Positions 27,748 through 36,210 are shown, counted from the stretch's first letter. The stretch is DNA of 49,469 nt from an uncultured Clostridium sp. (GCA_947427205.1 CANEHB010000012.1:1-49469), one strand, 5' to 3'. The notes: generated by a model not told the origin, from the sequence alone. Program-made: numbers and translations.

Positions 27748-27789
27748 AAAAGCCCCCACTGATATGTTATTTCATCAGTGAGGGCTTTT
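27748..27789 (+). terminator. Strong terminator closing the cassette
   Basis: AAAAGCCC(C)CACTGAT pairs with ATCAGTGAGGGCTTTT across a 10-nt loop. The GC-rich stem shares the composition of the cassette. Confidence 0.9.
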
Positions 27790-27919
27790 GAATTTTAAAA
27801 TATTATTATATATCTCAATTTTATAATTTTTATTCTATATAAATTATATATATTTTTGTCATAATATATTTTCTAATGCATATATAATTTAGTAGTAATA
27901 CAATAATTTGGAGGAGTTT

Positions 27920-28918
27920 ATGAATTTCATTGTGATTTCTTTAAAAAAATATTTTTTTATGATCATTTTTTTAGCATTCATGATTAGTCTTATACTATTT
28001 TCAAATAATAATTTAATTGCTGCTCAAAATGGACTTGTTCTATGGGCAACTTCTGTACTACCTACTTTATTTCCATTTTTTGTTGCAACAGAACTTCTAT
28101 GCCAAACTAATTTCACTTATGTTTTAGGAAAATTACTTAATAAATTTGTTAAACCTATTTTTAATGTACCTGGAGAAAGCTTTGCAGCAATACTTTTAGG
28201 AACAATTAGTGGATACCCTGTTGGTGCTAAAGTAGTATGTAATTTAAAAAATCAAAAAGTCATTTCAAAGACTGAAGCAGAAAGATTAATTTCATTTACT
28301 AATAATTCTGGTCCACTATTTATACTAGGAACTGTTGGAATAGCTTTATTTAAAGATAAAAGAATTGGTATTATTTTACTCATTTCGCATATTTTAGCTT
28401 CACTTACTGTAGGCTATTGTTTCCGATTTTGGAAAAAAGATAAATTAGATGTAAATTTTAGAGAAACAAAATTCAACTCAAAACTTGCTCCTTTAAAAAT
28501 ATCTGATATAGGAGAAATTCTTGGAACTAGCATAAAAAAATCTATTTCTTCTATTCTTTCTATTGGTGGATTTATTGTTCTATTTTCTGTAATCTTATCT
28601 ATTTTAGAAAATTCTGGAATATTTGATATTATAGCTTTATTTTTCTATAGATTAGGTATTCCAAGAGATATTTCAACTAGTATAATTACTGGATTTATTG
28701 AACTTACAAATGGTGTAAATCTCTCTTCTGGATTATATCAATATTTTCCACTTTTTAGTTTATTACTTACATCATTTCTGTTAGGATTTGGTGGAATTTC
28801 TGTAATGCTTCAAGTTTATAGCATAATAGCCAAAGAAGGAATTTCTATAAAACCATATATATATGGTAAGCTTCTTCAGGGAATTTTTGCAAGTTTATTT
28901 ACTTTTATATTAATTTAA
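27920..28918 (+). CDS. ylbJ: Sporulation integral membrane protein YlbJ
   Basis: This 332-aa membrane protein belongs to the nucleoside-recognition (Gate)-like family and is needed for spore cortex formation in Bacillus. It has about eight TM segments. Diagnostic segments are VLWATSVLPTLFPFFVATELL, GTISGYPVGAKVV, TNNSGPLFILGTVG and ITGFIELTNGV. I start at the ATG following GGAGGAG; a TTG four codons upstream lies inside the SD. The gene suggests that the organism, or a recent ancestor, forms endospores. Confidence 0.92.
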   Translation: MNFIVISLKKYFFMIIFLAFMISLILFSNNNLIAAQNGLVLWATSVLPTLFPFFVATELLCQTNFTYVLGKLLNKFVKPIFNVPGESFAAILLGTISGYPVGAKVVCNLKNQKVISKTEAERLISFTNNSGPLFILGTVGIALFKDKRIGIILLISHILASLTVGYCFRFWKKDKLDVNFRETKFNSKLAPLKISDIGEILGTSIKKSISSILSIGGFIVLFSVILSILENSGIFDIIALFFYRLGIPRDISTSIITGFIELTNGVNLSSGLYQYFPLFSLLLTSFLLGFGGISVMLQVYSIIAKEGISIKPYIYGKLLQGIFASLFTFILI

Positions 28919-28955
28919 TAATATTATTTTATATCAATTTTTTACAAACTATAAA

Positions 28956-28987
28956 TGGTGCCTACCTTTTAGGTAGGCACCACTTTT
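28956..28987 (+). terminator. Terminator of ylbJ
   Basis: A perfect 11-bp stem TGGTGCCTACC/GGTAGGCACCA with a 5-nt loop is followed by CTTTTTCT. It also lies at the 3' end of the convergent 28989 gene. Confidence 0.93.
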
Positions 28988-28988
28988 T

Positions 28989-29180
28989 CTATATATCTAG
29001 ATGATAATGTATTGTAATTTCATTTCCATCTTTGTCTTTAGTTTTCTTGGATTTTGCTACTGGTTTCCATGGATACATACATTTTACTATTGCAAGTAAA
29101 ATTAGTAATCCGATAATTAACCAAATCCAAAATGGATCTACGCCGATAAGTAAAGAAATCTCCATTATTCTTTCAAGCAT
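28989..29180 (-). CDS. Small single-TM membrane protein
   Basis: This encodes 63 aa with one TM (about 14-35, FWIWLIIGLLILLAIVKCMY) and a charged C-terminal tail containing KSKKTKDKDGNEITIHYHL. I chose the second of two close ATGs, since GGAGG abuts the first and is 6 nt from the second. No family is recognised. It lies downstream of hydA by about 100 nt on the opposite side from ylbJ. Confidence 0.7.
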   Translation of the reverse strand: MLERIMEISLLIGVDPFWIWLIIGLLILLAIVKCMYPWKPVAKSKKTKDKDGNEITIHYHLDI

Positions 29181-29282
29181 AGACATCCTCCAAATTGAAA
29201 TTTCAATAAAATTATAACATTTGTTTTAAATTATGTCAACTTAAGTTGATGTATACTAAATTTCTTTAATACTATATCTATT

Positions 29283-31028
29283 TTATTGATCTAATTTATA
29301 TTTATCTCTTGCTGTATATGTTGTATGTAATAATTCGTGTGCTTTGTGCCCACCAGGCTCTCCAAGATATTCTTCATAAATTTTTTGAATTACTGGATTT
29401 TCATGTGATTTTCTTATAGTACTTTTTTCATCTATTGTATATAATGCATTTGCTCTTTTGGCTCTTATATCAATACTAGCTCTTTCTTTTGATGTTCTAA
29501 TTGGTTGACCACCACCCATTACACATCCACCTGGACATGCCATAATTTCAACAAATTGATAATCAGCCTTTCCTTCTCTTATTTCATCCATGATGACTTG
29601 AGCATTTTTTAATCCTGATGCAACTACTACTTTAACTTCTGTTCCATTCATATTTAAACTTGCTCTTTTTATTCCACTTTGTCCTCTTATTTCTTCATAT
29701 TCTAATTTTTCAAAATGATTTCCTGTTACTTTTTCGTGAACAGTTCTTAAAGCAGCTTCCATAACTCCACCTGTTGTTCCAAAAATTGCAGCTGCACCTG
29801 TTGCTTCTCCCATTGGATCATCAAATTCTGAATCTTCTAATCCTACAAAATCTATATGAGCTTGTTTAATCATTCTTGCAAGTTCTCTTGTTGTTACTAC
29901 GCTATCTACATCATCATATCCTGCTCCTTGCATATCATCTCTTGTTCTTTCAAACTTTTTAGCTATACAAGGCATAACTGATACAACATATATTTTTGCA
30001 GGATCAATTCCCATCTTTTCTGCATAATATGATTTTATAAGTGCACCAAACATTTGATGTGGTGATTTACAACTAGATAAATTTGGTGTTAATTCTGGAT
30101 AGTTCATTTCCATGTATCTAACCCATCCTGGACTACAAGAAGTAATCATTGGTAATGTTCCACCATTTTGAAATCTCTCTAAAAATTCTGTACCTTCTTC
30201 CATAATAGTAAAATCAGCACCTGTATTTGTATCAAATACTTTATCAAATCCCATATGTTTTAAAGCTGATACCATTTTTCCTTGTACATTAGTTCCTATC
30301 TCCATTCCAAATTCTTCACCTAAAGCTACTCTTACTGCTGGAGCTGTTTGAACAACAACATATTTATCTTCATCTCTTAAAGCTTTCCAAACATCTTGTG
30401 TACTATCTTTTTCTTTTAATGCTCCTACTGGACAAGCCTCAATACATTGTCCACAAAATGTACAATTTACATCATTTAAACTTTTATTTTTATATGTAGA
30501 TACTGTTGATGCAAATCCTCTTTCAGTACAATCAATAGCACCTATTCCTTGAACTTTCTTACAAGTGGCTACACATCTTCTACATAATATACATTTATTA
30601 AAATCTCTAACTATAGATGGTGATATATCATCTATTTCATGTTTATTTCTATCACCTTTATATTTTATTTCATCCACATAAAATTCTTCTGCAAGTTTTT
30701 GAAGTTCACAAGTACCATTTCTTGTACATGTTAAACATTCTCTATCATGATTTGAAAGTATTAAATCTAAAACTATTCTTCTAGCTTCAATAACTGCTGG
30801 TGTATTAGTTTTTACAACCATACCTTCTTCAACTTTTTGTATACATGATGTTGCAAAACCACGTCTTCCTTCAACTTCAACAACGCACATTCTGCAATCA
30901 CCAATTTCATTTACGTCTTTTAAAAAGCACAATGTTGGAATATCTATATTTATTTTTTTAGCTGCTTCTAGTATTGTCGTTCCCTCTGGGACTTTAACAT
31001 TTCTTCCATTTATAGTTAAATTAACCAT
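29283..31028 (-). CDS. hydA: [FeFe] hydrogenase catalytic subunit (HydA/HndD type)
   Basis: This 581-aa subunit reduces protons to H2. The order is: an N-terminal 2Fe-2S domain (about 1-75); a His-Cys [4Fe-4S] domain with HDRECLTCTRNGTCELQ; two 4Fe-4S motifs (CILCRRCVATC and CTFCGQCIEACP); then the H-cluster domain with the three signatures TSCSPGWVRY, MPCIAKKFE and MACPGGCVMGGGQP. This is the group A, multi-subunit NAD-linked form. AGGAGG lies 6 nt before ATG. It is the third gene after hydC and hydB, with an inverted-repeat element between it and hydB. Confidence 0.97.
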   Translation of the reverse strand: MVNLTINGRNVKVPEGTTILEAAKKINIDIPTLCFLKDVNEIGDCRMCVVEVEGRRGFATSCIQKVEEGMVVKTNTPAVIEARRIVLDLILSNHDRECLTCTRNGTCELQKLAEEFYVDEIKYKGDRNKHEIDDISPSIVRDFNKCILCRRCVATCKKVQGIGAIDCTERGFASTVSTYKNKSLNDVNCTFCGQCIEACPVGALKEKDSTQDVWKALRDEDKYVVVQTAPAVRVALGEEFGMEIGTNVQGKMVSALKHMGFDKVFDTNTGADFTIMEEGTEFLERFQNGGTLPMITSCSPGWVRYMEMNYPELTPNLSSCKSPHQMFGALIKSYYAEKMGIDPAKIYVVSVMPCIAKKFERTRDDMQGAGYDDVDSVVTTRELARMIKQAHIDFVGLEDSEFDDPMGEATGAAAIFGTTGGVMEAALRTVHEKVTGNHFEKLEYEEIRGQSGIKRASLNMNGTEVKVVVASGLKNAQVIMDEIREGKADYQFVEIMACPGGCVMGGGQPIRTSKERASIDIRAKRANALYTIDEKSTIRKSHENPVIQKIYEEYLGEPGGHKAHELLHTTYTARDKYKLDQ

Positions 31029-31050
31029 ATTTACCTCCTATTTTATATAT

Positions 31051-31174
31051 AGTTTGGAAAATAAACACGTATTGCTAGGCGTGTAAATTTATAATTAAGG
31101 AGACATACTACTTGTACGTTGACTTGATTATAAATTTGCAACAACAACGCAAGACAAAGTTTATTTTTCAAACT
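31051..31174. mobile_element. 124-bp inverted-repeat element inside the hyd operon
   Basis: AGTTTGGAAAATAAAC (31051-31066) is matched by its inverse at 31159-31174 with one mismatch. An inner pair, GTAAATTTATAATTAA with TTGATTATAAATTTGC, extends the fold. The right end overlaps the hydB stop codon, so the insertion may have supplied that stop. The element is transcribed with the operon and leaves the hydA SD intact. Confidence 0.75.
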
Positions 31175-33032
31175 AACTTTTGATTGCGTGGAATGGGCAC
31201 TTATTAATACAAGTTCCACACTTAATACATTTTTCTTCATCTATTACGTGAGTTTGTTTTACATCACCTGAAATTGCATCTACAGGACAATTTCTTTTAC
31301 ATAATCCACAACCTTTACAAGCTTCAGGATCTATATGCAATTTCATTAAAGCTTTACATTCTCCTGCTCTACATTGTTTATGGTCAATATGTTCTCTATA
31401 TTCTTCTCTAAAATATTTTATTGTGCTCATAACAGGGTTTGGAGCAGTTTGACCAAGTCCACATACTGAAGCTTTTTGTATATTACTACATAATCTTTCT
31501 AGTTTTTCAATATCTCCGTCTTCACCTTTTCCATCTGTTATTTTCTCAAGCATTTCTAATAATCTTTTTGTACCAATTCTGCATGGAGTACATTTTCCAC
31601 ATGATTCATCAACTGTAAATCCTAAATAAAATTTTGCTAAATTTACCATACATTTTGAATCATCCATAACAATTAGTCCACCTGACCCCATCATTGATCC
31701 TATTGCTTGTAATGATTCATAATCAATTGGTGTATCTAAGTGTTCTTCTGTTATACAACCACCAGAAGGCCCACCAGTTTGAGCAGCTTTAAACTTTTTA
31801 CCATTTGGAATTCCACCACCAATATCAAATACTATCTCTCTTAAAGTTACTCCCATAGGAACTTCAACTAATCCTATGTTGTTTACATTTCCTCCTAAAG
31901 CAAATACTTTAGTTCCTTTTGATTTTTCTGTTCCTATACTTGCATACCACTCTGCGCCATTTAAAATAATTTTAGTTATATTAGCATATGTTTCAACATT
32001 ATTAATTAATGTTGGTTTTCCGAATAATCCTTCATTCGCTGGGAATGGTGGTTTTAATCTTGGTTGGCCACGTCTTCCTTCTATAGATTCTAAAAGTGCT
32101 GTCTCTTCTCCACAAACAAAAGCTCCTGCTCCAAGTCTAATTTCTAAGTCAAAATCAAATCCTGAATTCCATATATTTTTTCCTAATATTCCATACTCTC
32201 TTGCACTATCTATTGCTTTTTGAAAACGTTCTACTGCTATTGGATATTCTGCTCTTACATATATATATCCTTTATTTGCTCCTATTGCATATCCTGCTAT
32301 CATCATTGCTTCAACTACACAATGTGGATCCCCTTCTAATATACTTCTGTCCATGAATGCTCCTGGGTCTCCCTCATCTGCATTACAAACAACATATTTT
32401 TGATCACCTTTTGCCATTTTTGTAAAAGACCATTTCTTTCCTGTTGGAAATCCTGCTCCTCCACGACCTCTTAATCCAGAGTTTGTTACTGTTTCTATAA
32501 CTTCATCTGGTGTCATATTAAATAACACTTTTTCTAATGCTTTATATCCATCAAAAGCTATATATTCATCTATATTTTCAGGGTCTATTACACCACAATT
32601 TTTTAATGCAATTCTTTTTTGCTTTTTATAAAAATTTAATTCATCTAATTGTTTAACTACTTTATTATCAATATCTTTGCAAAGTAATCTTTCAACTATT
32701 TCTCCATTTTGAATATGTTTTTCTACTATTTCTGCACAATCATCAGGTGTAACCATAGCATAAAAAACATCTTCTGGTCTTATTATAACTATTGGACCTT
32801 TTGCACATAATCCAAAACACCCTGTTTGAATTACTCTAACATTTTCTATATTTTTTTCCTCTAATATTTTTCTAAAATTCTCTATAATTTTAGGAGATTT
32901 AGAAGAAGTACAACCAGTACCATGACAAACTAAAATATGTTTCTCACGAGTATCAGCTGATATATTAACTCTTAAGTCTAAATCTTTTCTTTTTTCTTCT
33001 CTTATTTTATTAATTTCTTCTAAAGATTTCAT
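31173..33032 (-). CDS. hydB: NADH-dependent hydrogenase flavoprotein subunit (HydB/HndC, NuoF-like)
   Basis: This 619-aa subunit exchanges electrons between NAD(H), FMN and Fe-S clusters. A thioredoxin-like 2Fe-2S domain comes first (HILVCHGTGCTSSKS, QTGCFGLCAKGP). The NuoF core follows with NSGLRGRGGAGFPTGKKW, ADEGDPGAFMDR, the cluster-binding ESCGKCTPCRIGT and, at the C-terminus, two 4Fe-4S motifs (CKGCGLCKRNCP and CIKCGTCINKCP). This is the layout of bifurcating hydrogenases. GGAAGGAG lies 8-9 nt before ATG; the gap to hydC is 15 nt. Confidence 0.97.
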   Translation of the reverse strand: MKSLEEINKIREEKRKDLDLRVNISADTREKHILVCHGTGCTSSKSPKIIENFRKILEEKNIENVRVIQTGCFGLCAKGPIVIIRPEDVFYAMVTPDDCAEIVEKHIQNGEIVERLLCKDIDNKVVKQLDELNFYKKQKRIALKNCGVIDPENIDEYIAFDGYKALEKVLFNMTPDEVIETVTNSGLRGRGGAGFPTGKKWSFTKMAKGDQKYVVCNADEGDPGAFMDRSILEGDPHCVVEAMMIAGYAIGANKGYIYVRAEYPIAVERFQKAIDSAREYGILGKNIWNSGFDFDLEIRLGAGAFVCGEETALLESIEGRRGQPRLKPPFPANEGLFGKPTLINNVETYANITKIILNGAEWYASIGTEKSKGTKVFALGGNVNNIGLVEVPMGVTLREIVFDIGGGIPNGKKFKAAQTGGPSGGCITEEHLDTPIDYESLQAIGSMMGSGGLIVMDDSKCMVNLAKFYLGFTVDESCGKCTPCRIGTKRLLEMLEKITDGKGEDGDIEKLERLCSNIQKASVCGLGQTAPNPVMSTIKYFREEYREHIDHKQCRAGECKALMKLHIDPEACKGCGLCKRNCPVDAISGDVKQTHVIDEEKCIKCGTCINKCPFHAIKS

Positions 33033-33047
33033 AGTATTAGCTCCTTC

Positions 33048-33548
33048 CTATTTATTACTTTCCATATATTTATCTAGTACTTCATCCATCATTTTTACAG
33101 TAGCTTTACCATAAACTTCATCATTTACTGTAAAAACAGGAGCTAAACCACAAGCACCTACACATCTAGTTGCTTCTAAAGAAAATTTTCCGTCTTTAGT
33201 TGTTTCTCCAACATCTATTCCTAATCTTTCTTTTGCTCTGTCTAAAACTTTTTCTGATCCTTTAACAAAACATGCTGTTCCTAAGCAAACTGCTATATGA
33301 TATTTTCCTTTAGGTTTTAGTGTGAATCTTGAATAAAAAGTAACTACTCCATAAATTTCAGCCATTGGCATTGATAAATATTCTGAAATTGAAACCTGTG
33401 CTTTTTCTGGTATATAACCATAATACTCTTGTACCTCATTTAAAATTTGAATTAAATTATTTTTGTCTTTTTCGTACTTTGATAGTATTTCTTGCATTTT
33501 AGGATCATTTCCGCATACAACCTTCGCATCTAGTATTCTCCATTTCAC
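33048..33548 (-). CDS. hydC: NADH-dependent hydrogenase subunit (HydC/HndA, NuoE-like)
   Basis: This 166-aa 2Fe-2S thioredoxin-fold subunit completes the HydABC trimer. Ligand cysteines are in CLGTACFVKG and TRCVGACGLAP, and the helical N-terminal part has YYGYIPEKAQ and EIYGVVTFYSRF. The trimer couples H2 to NADH plus reduced ferredoxin. The start is GTG at 33548, with SD AAAGGAG separated by a hairpin (33555-33576). ATG at residue 18 has no SD. An ATG inside the hairpin would give a 7-codon leader that ends just before GTG. Confidence 0.95.
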   Translation of the reverse strand: MKWRILDAKVVCGNDPKMQEILSKYEKDKNNLIQILNEVQEYYGYIPEKAQVSISEYLSMPMAEIYGVVTFYSRFTLKPKGKYHIAVCLGTACFVKGSEKVLDRAKERLGIDVGETTKDGKFSLEATRCVGACGLAPVFTVNDEVYGKATVKMMDEVLDKYMESNK

Positions 33549-33585
33549 CTGTCTATGTTAGCTTAAATACTAACATATCTCCTTT
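33549..33585 (-). promoter_or_regulatory. SD-hairpin-start arrangement, hydC
   Basis: AAAGGAG (33585-33579), then a perfect 7-bp hairpin ATGTTAG/CTAACAT with an 8-nt loop (33576-33555), then 6 nt before GTG. It heads the hydCBA operon, so folding here would set its translation. Confidence 0.65.
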
Positions 33586-33693
33586 CCTATTTAAATTTTA
33601 TTTAATATAGCTTAAAATATGAACATTATTGGAATAGAATGCTATATTTATTAATCATTTTTATTTAATATTTTATTAAATAAATTCAAATTG

Positions 33694-33703
33694 ATTATAA
33701 CAC
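33694..33703 (-). promoter_or_regulatory. Extended -10 promoter of hydCBA
   Basis: Minus-strand TATAAT (33699-33694) preceded by TGT, with a weak TGGAAA -35 at 17 bp. This predicts a 5' leader of about 140 nt. The remaining gap up to 33840 is AT-rich with nothing else clear. Confidence 0.55.
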
Positions 33704-33840
33704 TCTCTATATTTTTTTTCCACAAAAAACGACAATTTTTATATATGAAATTTTTTGAATTTCTGTAAAAAAATTTTTTTATATAAAAACAAAATTATTT
33801 TCTGCCAAATTTTCTGTGATAGCTTTCCTAGAATATAAAA

Positions 33841-33895
33841 AACAAACCTAAGAATTTCTATTAAATACAAATTTTAAGAAAATCTTAGGCTTGTT
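33841..33895 (-). terminator. Terminator of the 33917 gene
   Basis: AACAAACCTAAGAATTT pairs with AAAATCTTAGGCTTGTT across about 21 nt, followed on the minus strand by TTTTTTAT. Confidence 0.75.
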
Positions 33896-33916
33896 ATAAT
33901 TATCTAGTATAAAAAA

Positions 33917-34126
33917 TTATTTTATTTTCATATCAAAAAACTTTTTAAAACTTTCCATTATATTATCACTTCCATAATATTGTATATACAAAAAAACAAA
34001 AGCTAAAGCTCCAAGTATAATTACTGCTGATGAAATTTTTTCAAATGTTTTTAACTTAAATCTTACTGCTACAAATCTTACTATTAATGCAATTAAAATA
34101 ATTGGTATAGGAATTAAAAAATACAT
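33917..34126 (-). CDS. Small two-TM membrane protein
   Basis: This encodes 69 aa with TMs at about 2-20 and 34-52, a basic loop (RFVAVRFKLKTFEK) between them and a charged tail. AGGAGAG lies 6-7 nt before ATG. No family is recognised. It has its own terminator downstream and a bidirectional hairpin upstream. Confidence 0.7.
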   Translation of the reverse strand: MYFLIPIPIILIALIVRFVAVRFKLKTFEKISSAVIILGALAFVFLYIQYYGSDNIMESFKKFFDMKIK

Positions 34127-34233
34127 AAATTTCTCTCCTCTTTTCTTTAATACATAACTATTATAGCATCTTTTCCAAATTATGTAAAGTACTGTTTTAA
34201 CATTTTGTTTTTGATATAATTTTTGTAAGAAAA

Positions 34234-34272
34234 ATAGATAAATTGAAGTGAAACTCTTTTCAATTTATCTAT
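34234..34272. terminator. Bidirectional terminator
   Basis: A perfect 14-bp stem ATAGATAAATTGAA/TTCAATTTATCTAT with T-rich flanks in both directions, just past the 3' end of the frameshifted gene. Confidence 0.85.
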
Positions 34273-34284
34273 TCTTTTTTAATA

Positions 34285-34618
34285 TTAAATTTCATATTCT
34301 AATGTATCTACTGCTATATCTGTTTCTCCAAATTCATCATATATCTCACTAATAAGTTGTACTTCTGCCATTAAATTAGACATTAAAAGAATTTGATTTG
34401 GATCTTCTAATTTATTACTTGGTGAATATCCGTAATCCAAGATAATAATTTTTTGATGTAGTAATAAGTCCTGTTGATGTAATTGGTACAGTGCCAGTTC
34501 CATAATTTTCAACAGTTCCTATAGATGTAGCAAATGCAGCTAGAGATACTGTAGAAGTGATAACAATTAAAGTAATAAATAATATAATTGCAATACTTAT
34601 TTTGTAATTTTTTTTCAT
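34285..34618 (-). pseudogene. Small secreted protein gene split by a one-base frameshift
   Basis: From ATG at 34618 (AGAGGAT upstream) the frame gives a signal peptide (MKKNYKISIAIILFITLIV) and a Gly/Thr stretch, then stops at 34415. The +1 frame continues with YGYSPSNKLEDPNQILLM to 34285. Removing one base from the six-A run (T's at 34449-34454 on the plus strand) joins them into one protein of about 110 aa. This is either a true mutation, phase variation at the homopolymer, or a sequencing error. It follows the serpin-like gene by 33 nt. Confidence 0.75.
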
Positions 34619-34651
34619 AACAAATCCTCTCTTAATTTTATTATTAATACT

Positions 34652-35728
34652 CTAATCCTTTTCCAAAAAAGTTGTATCTAATATTTTAGCCATAAAGTAT
34701 GGTTTATCTTTATTATTTTCTTTTATAAAAATCACAAAAGGACTATTAAATTCATAATATTCTGTTTTTGTAGGTAATGCTGATAAAGTATCAGTCATTA
34801 TTATAGCTTCTGAATCCACCTTACCTCCAGATTGAGTTAACGAAAAATCAACATTTTGTATTGCATTTGATATATATATCCCATTTGTTCCTCGTATTTC
34901 TTTATTACACAACTCATCATAATTTACTATAAAATTCAAATTAATATATGGTACTAATAAAACATCATCTTTTTCTAATTCTTTTTTTCCTTCATAACTA
35001 TTTGATAAATTTATAACATTATCATACAATTCATCAAGCGAATATTTTTCTATATCTTCTGTCTTATACAATATTACTTCTTCATTTTCTTTAGTTTTTA
35101 ATTTTAATATAAAAGAATAATAATTTTTAAAATATAAAATTTCAACATTTTGATTTAACTTTTCTTCACTTTTCTCATTTATTCCAAAAAAATTTACTCT
35201 ATTTTCTTTTCCATTTATGTCTATAAAAATATTTTGATTCAAATTATCAAAATCTTCTAAAAAATGGAACTGCTTTTTTATCATAGTATAAATAAAAATT
35301 CCATTTTGACTTGATATATCAATATTATCTAAAAAGTTGCTTTGATTAACTTTAAATTTATTCTTTAATTCTTTATAAATATCATTTTTTAAATCTTTAA
35401 TTGTTTTGTCATTTAATTTTGATACTTTTGTATAGTAATCATTATGTGATATGATATTTTTTGAAAAATTTCTTTGATTTAATTTTTGGACCAATTCTGG
35501 AGTACCATCATTAAATTCAATATCATTTCCAATGTAATTTTTTAATTCATCCCATGCTAATGTAAAAGTTTCACACCAAACAACATTAAAATCTGTTTTT
35601 CCTTGAGAAGAGTAAAATACTTCTGGTTTAATGAAAGTTTTTTCAGTATCTATATTGAAATTATAAATAATTATATTTCCTATTAATAATATTATTACTA
35701 TGCTAATTAATATAAGAAATTTTTTCAT
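34652..35728 (-). CDS. Membrane-anchored serpin-like protein
   Basis: This encodes 358 aa with an N-terminal TM or uncleaved signal (about 4-24). The last 70 residues follow the serpin order: ISNAIQNVDFSLTQSGGKVD like the strand before the reactive loop, then a loop of about 20 residues, then YYEFNSPFVIFI, which fits the serpin signature pattern, and KPYFMAKI. The hinge is not canonical (no EEGTEAAA run), so inhibitory function is doubtful. TGGAGC lies 7 nt before ATG. If correct it is an anchored protease inhibitor or a non-inhibitory relative; the alternative is an unrelated secreted family. Confidence 0.6.
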   Translation of the reverse strand: MKKFLILISIVIILLIGNIIIYNFNIDTEKTFIKPEVFYSSQGKTDFNVVWCETFTLAWDELKNYIGNDIEFNDGTPELVQKLNQRNFSKNIISHNDYYTKVSKLNDKTIKDLKNDIYKELKNKFKVNQSNFLDNIDISSQNGIFIYTMIKKQFHFLEDFDNLNQNIFIDINGKENRVNFFGINEKSEEKLNQNVEILYFKNYYSFILKLKTKENEEVILYKTEDIEKYSLDELYDNVINLSNSYEGKKELEKDDVLLVPYINLNFIVNYDELCNKEIRGTNGIYISNAIQNVDFSLTQSGGKVDSEAIIMTDTLSALPTKTEYYEFNSPFVIFIKENNKDKPYFMAKILDTTFLEKD

Positions 35729-35751
35729 ATAGTTGCTCCATTCTTGTTATT

Positions 35752-36002
35752 AATCTATTACGAAGTTAAAAATATTTTATTTCTGAATCAATACTTAGAG
35801 TATCTTTATCTACAAATTATATGACCTATTTTCTTGCGTTTTACTTCTAAAATGCTCATTTTATATAGTTTCCAAAGTAAAACAAATCTCTTCAGTAACA
35901 TATAAGTAATTGGTAAAACATGTTATAAGAAAATATAAGTATGTACCTAAATCAATTACTAAAATATATTATAACTAAAAATATTGTACTTCCTTTATTC
36001 AT
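35752..36002 (-). pseudogene. Decayed paralogue of the 40105-40368 membrane protein gene
   Basis: From ATG at 36002 the minus strand aligns along its full length with the gene at 40105: shared blocks include AATATTTTTAG, TTTAGGTACAT, CTTATATGTTACTGAAGA, AAAGATAC and GATTCAGAAATA. The copy is broken by several indels and in-frame stops, starting about 17 codons in. It sits downstream of a promoter that also matches the one ahead of the intact locus. Confidence 0.8.
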
Positions 36003-36060
36003 AATCAATATGTACTACTTTTTATATATTGCAAGGTGGTTGATATGTCTCCCCACCTCG
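36003..36060 (-). other. Leader between duplicated promoter and pseudogene
   Basis: The leader contains a stem GCGAGGTGG/CCACCTTGC (one wobble pair) with a 13-nt loop and a 19-codon ATG frame without an SD. It may be a remnant of the gene once present here. I see nothing more in the 35729-36251 gap apart from the pseudogene, promoter and terminator. Confidence 0.4.
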
Positions 36061-36096
36061 CCATTTGTAGTTAACTTATTATTAAATATTATAATT

Positions 36097-36151
36097 ATAT
36101 TATATATTATAGTTTTTTCTGTCAATATAGAAAAATGTAACTTTTTGTAAC
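36097..36151 (-). promoter_or_regulatory. Promoter with GTTAC direct repeat (copy 1)
   Basis: On the minus strand: GTTAC (36151-36147), 5 nt, GTTAC (36141-36137), 11 nt, TTGACA (36125-36120), 17 nt, TAATAT (36102-36097). The order and every spacing match the promoter at 39276-39330, and the 11-nt spacer differs at two positions only. Confidence 0.7.
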
Positions 36152-36210
36152 TTTTTTAGAAACTGACAAAAATTGAATATCTTTTTGCATATATCTTCTA
36201 AAAAGAATAA

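Noticed and set aside
31043..31240. 65-codon minus-strand open frame between hydB and hydA
   Set aside because: It runs through the inverted-repeat element and out of frame across the 3' end of hydB, with no SD and no protein-like pattern.
35941..36150. 69-codon plus-strand open frame, hydrophobic
   Set aside because: It lies antisense to the pseudogene and promoter copy 1; no SD, and its hydrophobicity follows from AT-rich sequence.
36137..36151. WalR box upstream of cell-wall genes
   Set aside because: TGTAAC half-sites resemble the WalR consensus, but the period is 10 rather than 11 bp and the site does not precede the M23 gene. No walHIJ genes flank the local two-component pair.
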